Below the pieces are notes generated by a model. It was not told the origin of the DNA. It did not search any database and was given only the letters and a program-made list of their open reading frames with translations. Shown here piece by piece: positions 12,466-16,318 of a stretch of 16,318 nt of DNA. Positions within the stretch are counted from its first letter, which is position 1. Each line of letters begins with the position of its first letter. Source of the stretch: Anaerolineales bacterium UBA6128 (GTDB lineage Bacteria; Chloroflexota; Anaerolineae; UBA1429). Where the stretch lies: assembly GCA_002423325.1 (NCBI GenBank), contig DIVQ01000081.1:386-16703 (forward strand), in the 5' to 3' direction. The position numbers were made by a program, and so were the translations under genes.

Positions 12466-13848
12466 CTACGCCTCGGGAAAGATCTTGTCCGGGTTCATGA
12501 TCCCCTTGGGGTCAATCAATCCCTTGATGGCCTGCATCAGATCGAGGCTGGCGCCGTGCTCCTTGGCCATAAAGTGGCGCTTGCCCAGCCCGATGCCATG
12601 CTCGCCCGCAATCGTGCCACCCACCGCCAGCGCGCGATCCACGATCGCATCCAATACGCGCATGCCCTTGGCAAACTCGTACGGGTCGTCAGGGGGCACC
12701 ACCATATCAGTATGCAGGTTGCCGTCGCCGGCGTGCCCAAAGACGTACAACGCCAGACCCTCGCGCTCCGAGAGTTCGTGGGTGAACGCCACCATCTCGG
12801 CAAACTGCGAGATCGGCACGCACACATCGCCCGAGATCTGGCGCCAGCCAGCGTGTGAGAACTTGATCGTGTCGTGCGCCACCTGGCGCGCCTTCCAGAC
12901 CTTTTCACGCTCCTCGGTGGTCATGCCCACCTGGAAGCCAAGGCAGTGGTTATCCTCGCAGATCTCTTTGAGATAGTCCATCTGCTCCTCGATCGCGCAC
13001 TCGCTGCCGCTAAACTCGACGAACACCAGGGGCCTTTCGGGCAGCTGCAGGCCATGCTGCTGATTGGTGAGCTGCACAAGCGCGGCATCCATCAGCTCGA
13101 GCGCCGAGGGATCGACGCTGTAGCGCACGCAGTCGTGAATCGTGTTGGCCGCGTCGCCCAGGTTCTCGAACACCGCCACCGCCGCCGCCACTTTTTCGGG
13201 CAGGCCGATCACGCGCAACGTGATCTCGGTGACCACGCCGAGCGTGCCCTCCGAGCCCACGAACAGGCTCAGCAGGTCGTATCCGCTGGTGCTCTTTTTC
13301 GCGTTGCTCCCCAGCGTCAGAATCTGCCCAGTCGGCAGCACCACGACGATCTTGAGCACATAGTTGCGTGTAACGCCATAGCGGATAGCGCGCATTCCGC
13401 TCGAGTTGTTAGCGACCATGCCCCCAAGGGTCGCGACGTCAGCGCTGCCGGGCGCCGTAGGCAGGTACAGCCCCAGCCGCTTGATCTGCGCGTTCAGATC
13501 GTCGTACACGATGCCAGGCTGAACCACGACCTGCATATCGCCCTCGCGGACCTCGAGCAGCTTGTTCATGCGGTACATGGCCAGCACGATCCCCCCGCGT
13601 GTGGGGATGGGGTTGCCCTCCAGGCTCGACCCGCCGCTCCAGGGCACCACTGAGATGCCACGTTCATTGGCCAGCCGCAGGACGTCTGCCACCTGTTCGG
13701 TGTTGCTGGGCCAGACGATGGCCTCCGGCATACGTGGCTCATACCAGGACTCGTCCACCGAGTGGGCTTCCAGGTCGGCCCCTCGTACCGAGACATTGTC
13801 CGGCCCCACAATGGCCTGCAAGCGTTCGATATCGCTTCTCTCAATCAC
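12466..13848 (-). CDS. FAD-linked oxidase, GlcD / D-lactate dehydrogenase family
   Basis: Protein of 460 residues from GTG 13848. The FAD-binding PCMH domain has PWSGGSSLEGN (69-79) and PGSADVATLGGMVANNSSG, the segment that wraps the cofactor. The C-terminal FAD-oxidase domain has GHAGDGNLH (371-379), probably active-site and metal contacts, and GEHGIGLGKR (415-424), then NPDKIF at the end. It oxidises a 2-hydroxy acid such as D-lactate or glycolate, passing electrons to a quinone, cytochrome or partner subunit. No GlcE or GlcF subunit is adjacent, so a single-subunit D-lactate-dehydrogenase-like enzyme is more likely. GTG 13848 is favoured because AGGAG lies seven bases upstream; ATG 13863 is in frame but has no ribosome binding site. 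The start overlaps the last eight bases of ftsK, so translation is probably coupled. Substrate is undetermined. Confidence 0.9.
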   Translation of the reverse strand: MIERSDIERLQAIVGPDNVSVRGADLEAHSVDESWYEPRMPEAIVWPSNTEQVADVLRLANERGISVVPWSGGSSLEGNPIPTRGGIVLAMYRMNKLLEVREGDMQVVVQPGIVYDDLNAQIKRLGLYLPTAPGSADVATLGGMVANNSSGMRAIRYGVTRNYVLKIVVVLPTGQILTLGSNAKKSTSGYDLLSLFVGSEGTLGVVTEITLRVIGLPEKVAAAVAVFENLGDAANTIHDCVRYSVDPSALELMDAALVQLTNQQHGLQLPERPLVFVEFSGSECAIEEQMDYLKEICEDNHCLGFQVGMTTEEREKVWKARQVAHDTIKFSHAGWRQISGDVCVPISQFAEMVAFTHELSEREGLALYVFGHAGDGNLHTDMVVPPDDPYEFAKGMRVLDAIVDRALAVGGTIAGEHGIGLGKRHFMAKEHGASLDLMQAIKGLIDPKGIMNPDKIFPEA

Positions 13849-16048
13849 CCTTTTGCTCCTCATAGGGCAGAATCTCGCGCGACTGGCTGGGACCCGTGGG
13901 CGGACCAATCACTCCCTCGGCCTGCAACGTGTCAATCAGACGCGCCGCGCGAGTATAGCCGATTCGTAGATGGCGCTGTAGAAACGAAACCGAGGCGCGC
14001 CCCTCGCGACGTACCAGCTCTGTCGCCTGCGCCAACAGGGCGTCGCGGTCATCGGGCTCGTCTGGGAGGGATTCCAGCGCCGGCCAGAGCGGCTTTTGCA
14101 CAAAGGGGCCCTCCAGCGTATCGCGCAGCGCCAGGTCGCCCGTGGCCGCAGGCCGGTCGACCATCTGGTTCTTCCAAAAGTTCACCAGGCGCGTCAGTTC
14201 CGGGTCCGACACATAGCAGCCCTGGACGCGCTCCAGCTTGGGCGAATCGGGCGCCATGTAGAGGGCGTCGCCGCGCCCCAGAAGCTTGTCAGCGCCGGGC
14301 GTATCGAGCACCACACGCGAGTCGATCTGCGAAGTCACCGCAAAGGCCATGCGAGCCGGAAAGTTCGCCTTGATCAGGCCGGTGAGCACGTCGACCGAGG
14401 GACGTTGCGTGGCAATGACCAGATGGATGCCCGTCGCGCGCGCCATCTGCGCAATGCGGCAGATGGAACGCTCCACTTCCTCCGGGCTCATCATCATCAG
14501 GTCGGCAAGCTCGTCAATGAGGACCACCAGGCGGGGCAACGGCTCCTCGCCGCGCGCTGCGATCTTTCGGTTGTAATCTTCAAGGTGACGTGCCTTGTCG
14601 GCAGAGAACTTGCGGTACCGCTCGTCCATCTGAAACGTGACCCAGCGCAGAGCCGAAACCGCAGACTCCAGTTCCACCACGACCGGCGCAATCAGATGGG
14701 GCAGCCCGTTGTATCGGGTCAGTTCCACCATCTTGGGGTCGATCATGACCATTCGCAGCCCGTCGGGCTCGTTGTTAAAAATGAGCGATGAGATAATCGC
14801 ATTGATGCAGACCGACTTGCCGGAGCCGGTGGCACCGGCGATGAGCAGGTGCGGCATCTCTGCTAGGTCGGCAAAAACCGGCCTTCCCGACACGTTGTGC
14901 CCCAGCGCGAACTTCAGCCGACCTTTGCTCTTCCGAAACGCGTCTGATTCCAGCACAGACCGCAGGGAAACCAGGCTGATGTCCGCGTTCGGCACCTCCA
15001 CCCCGACCAACGACTTGCCAGGAACAGGCGCCTCAATGCGGATTGGTGACGCGGCCAGGGCCAGCGCCAGGTCGTTCGCAAGGCTGTAGATCTTGCTCAC
15101 GCGCACCTTGCGCTGTCGGACGTTGCCATTGGTTCCCGGCGCCTCGATGTAGCCCGGCTCCACACCAAATTGCGTGACCACCGGCCCCACGTTGATCTCC
15201 ACGACTTTCGCGGGAACGCCGAAGGAGGCCAGCGTATCCTCAATGAGCGCCGCGCGCACCCGCGCATCGCCTTCATTGAACTTGTGGGGCGAGCCTGGAT
15301 CCAGGATGTCCAGTGGCGGCAAATGCCCTTTGGCGCGCCTCGTTCGCTGCGGAACGGCTGCCTCGGCCTGCGCAACTGCCTTCGGCTCTGTTTCTGACTT
15401 GGGCAGTTTGGGACGGGAGGGTTTCTTGCGGGCCGGGGTTTCCGGCGCGTTGATCACAGGCGCTTGGTCGTCCTCGCGAGTCAGGCGGCTGCGAATCCAT
15501 TCCACTCCCTGGAGCACGCTCTGCCAGATGCCCACAAAATGGGCCTTGGAGAGGCTGAACCCCAGCACCCCCCCGCCCACAAGGAGCAGCAACAGGACCA
15601 GCCACGCGCCCACTTTCCCAACGATAGACACCAGCAGTCGGGTGATTGCCCAACCCACATAGCCACCACCCCTGCCCAGATCAGCGGCAGAAAGCGGATC
15701 TTGATCGCCGATGAGAAGATGAAATACACCGAGCAGCCCAAGGAACAGGAGCTCAACTCCGACAACCGTCTCCCATTGCTTGGAAACGCTTTGCCACAGT
15801 CGGGGTCTGAAAAGCAAAACGCCCGTTGCCAGGCAGGCAAGGGCTACAAGGATAGCACCCCACCCGAAGACGCGTTGGAGTCCTTGTGCCCACCAATTGA
15901 TCCACGCGCCTCGGGTGATGGAAAGAAGGCTTAGAAGTGTAATCAGGCCCAGGGCGATGAGAAGGACAGCGGCAATTTCACGCTGGTGGCGAGACGCCTC
16001 AGCGCTCTCCAGGAGATCCGTTTCTGGATTGGACTTTTTGCCTGTCAT
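13841..16048 (-). CDS. ftsK: FtsK/SpoIIIE DNA translocase
   Basis: Protein of 735 residues from ATG 16048; GTG 16087 would add 13. The N-terminal region has about four membrane helices (~24-44, 62-80, 95-113 and 132-165). A charged linker (~190-245, rich in Lys, Pro and Glu) leads to the motor. The alpha domain (~250-390) precedes the RecA-like ATPase with Walker A GATGSGKS (405-412), MIDPKMVELTRYNGLPHL, Walker B LVVLIDELAD (507-516), the IATQRPSVDVLTGLIKANFP segment and the LLGRGDALYMAP segment. The gamma winged helix (~665-735; VSFLQRHLRIGYTRAARLID) reads polar chromosome sequences such as KOPS/SRS. It is a hexameric pump at the division septum that clears the chromosome terminus and, in many bacteria, activates XerCD at dif. 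The linker is short, so this is nearer to SpoIIIE than to E. coli FtsK. It follows rpsU by 85 bases. No strong ribosome binding site is seen before either start. Confidence 0.95.
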   Translation of the reverse strand: MTGKKSNPETDLLESAEASRHQREIAAVLLIALGLITLLSLLSITRGAWINWWAQGLQRVFGWGAILVALACLATGVLLFRPRLWQSVSKQWETVVGVELLFLGLLGVFHLLIGDQDPLSAADLGRGGGYVGWAITRLLVSIVGKVGAWLVLLLLLVGGGVLGFSLSKAHFVGIWQSVLQGVEWIRSRLTREDDQAPVINAPETPARKKPSRPKLPKSETEPKAVAQAEAAVPQRTRRAKGHLPPLDILDPGSPHKFNEGDARVRAALIEDTLASFGVPAKVVEINVGPVVTQFGVEPGYIEAPGTNGNVRQRKVRVSKIYSLANDLALALAASPIRIEAPVPGKSLVGVEVPNADISLVSLRSVLESDAFRKSKGRLKFALGHNVSGRPVFADLAEMPHLLIAGATGSGKSVCINAIISSLIFNNEPDGLRMVMIDPKMVELTRYNGLPHLIAPVVVELESAVSALRWVTFQMDERYRKFSADKARHLEDYNRKIAARGEEPLPRLVVLIDELADLMMMSPEEVERSICRIAQMARATGIHLVIATQRPSVDVLTGLIKANFPARMAFAVTSQIDSRVVLDTPGADKLLGRGDALYMAPDSPKLERVQGCYVSDPELTRLVNFWKNQMVDRPAATGDLALRDTLEGPFVQKPLWPALESLPDEPDDRDALLAQATELVRREGRASVSFLQRHLRIGYTRAARLIDTLQAEGVIGPPTGPSQSREILPYEEQKGD

Positions 16049-16115
16049 AGGAACGCACCGGACGGGCCAGAATGCGGGCCGCGCCACCGTCGTGCTGCTC
16101 TCCCCTTCCCCTCGC

Positions 16116-16131
16116 AGCGGCTAGATCCGCT
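16116..16131 (-). other. weak hairpin between rpsU and ftsK
   Basis: AGCGG (16116-16120) and CCGCT (16127-16131) can form a 5-bp stem with a six-base loop just after the rpsU stop. It has no T-run. It may trim or attenuate readthrough into ftsK but is too weak to call a terminator. Confidence 0.25.
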
Positions 16132-16133
16132 TG

Positions 16134-16318
16134 CTACTCAAGCCGCCGGGCCATCCGGCGCTGCTGTTGCCGCATCTTGCGCAGACCGCGCCGCTTGGCC
16201 TTTCGCTTTAACTCGCTCTTGGAGACATACCAGCGCTTCTGGCGGTATACGCTCAGAATCTTGTCGTCCGTTACCTGCTTGCGAAATCGCCTCAGCAGAT
16301 CTTCGTACGACTCTCCAG
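16134..16318 (-). CDS. rpsU: 30S ribosomal protein bS21, N-terminus cut by window edge
   Basis: The visible 60 residues end at a TAG at 16136-16134. They match bS21: an N-terminal helix ESYEDLLRRFRKQV, then RQKRWYVSKSELKRKAKRR and a basic tail ending RRMARRLE. Only the first few residues are missing. bS21 binds near the 3' end of 16S rRNA on the small-subunit platform and helps translation initiation. The basic WYVSKSELKRK segment matches the family's usual Tyr-xx-Ser/Pro region followed by a Lys/Arg-rich stretch. It lies upstream of ftsK on the same strand and may share its transcript. Its promoter is outside the window. Confidence 0.92.
   Translation of the reverse strand, partial: GESYEDLLRRFRKQVTDDKILSVYRQKRWYVSKSELKRKAKRRGLRKMRQQQRRMARRLE

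Noticed and set aside
12874..13653. Open frame of 259 codons on the + strand opposite the FAD oxidase
   Set aside because: His/Gln/Arg-rich antisense translation without motifs; the oxidase frame has clear FAD-binding and C-terminal signatures.

Overview
The window reads as a piece of chromosome from a GC-rich, probably monoderm bacterium, most likely a Chloroflexota (Anaerolineae-like) lineage. This placement is inferred from gene content: a heliorhodopsin (a family reported mainly from monoderm bacteria and archaea), a GT39-type membrane glycosyltransferase with a GREGLFFYL motif, ParB-like/universal-stress fusions and secreted repeat proteins of the LGLT...GKSLADLA type. No rRNA or tRNA is present to confirm it.

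Left part (1-5628, all +). A 16-bp tandem repeat and a good sigma70-type promoter precede a three-gene run: a ParB-like-fold protein fused to two universal stress domains, a secreted M23 peptidase-like protein with Ig/CARDB-like modules (apparently lacking the first zinc histidine), and a polytopic GT39-family glycosyltransferase. A strong hairpin separates this run from the convergent gene that follows.

Centre (5708-8132, all -). A complete heliorhodopsin carries all diagnostic residues (Schiff-base Lys250, counterion Glu116, His31, His90, Ser246) and has its own promoter with an adjoining dyad. Upstream of it lies a REP-associated HUH/Y1 transposase (RAYT) with a perfect 14-bp palindrome between the two genes. 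Next comes a classical SDR oxidoreductase with its own well-formed promoter. The RAYT looks less GC-rich than its neighbours and is probably a later arrival.

Right-centre (8407-11533, all +). An OmpR-family response regulator and a HAMP/HisKA sensor kinase form a compact two-gene unit. They are followed by a secreted protein built from two ~80-residue repeats, whose promoter carries a short direct repeat. A likely reading is that the kinase senses an envelope signal and controls the secreted protein, and possibly the divergent SDR gene.

Right end (11643-16318, all -). Two hairpins separate the convergent units. Then, in transcription order, come bS21 (rpsU, cut by the window edge), an FtsK/SpoIIIE translocase, a GlcD-type FAD oxidase whose start overlaps the ftsK stop, and the 16S rRNA methyltransferase RsmG. 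This is a housekeeping block of ribosome and chromosome-segregation functions with a metabolic oxidase inserted. The most notable item in the window is the heliorhodopsin with its promoter and RAYT/REP neighbour. No CRISPR array, prophage or antiphage system was seen.
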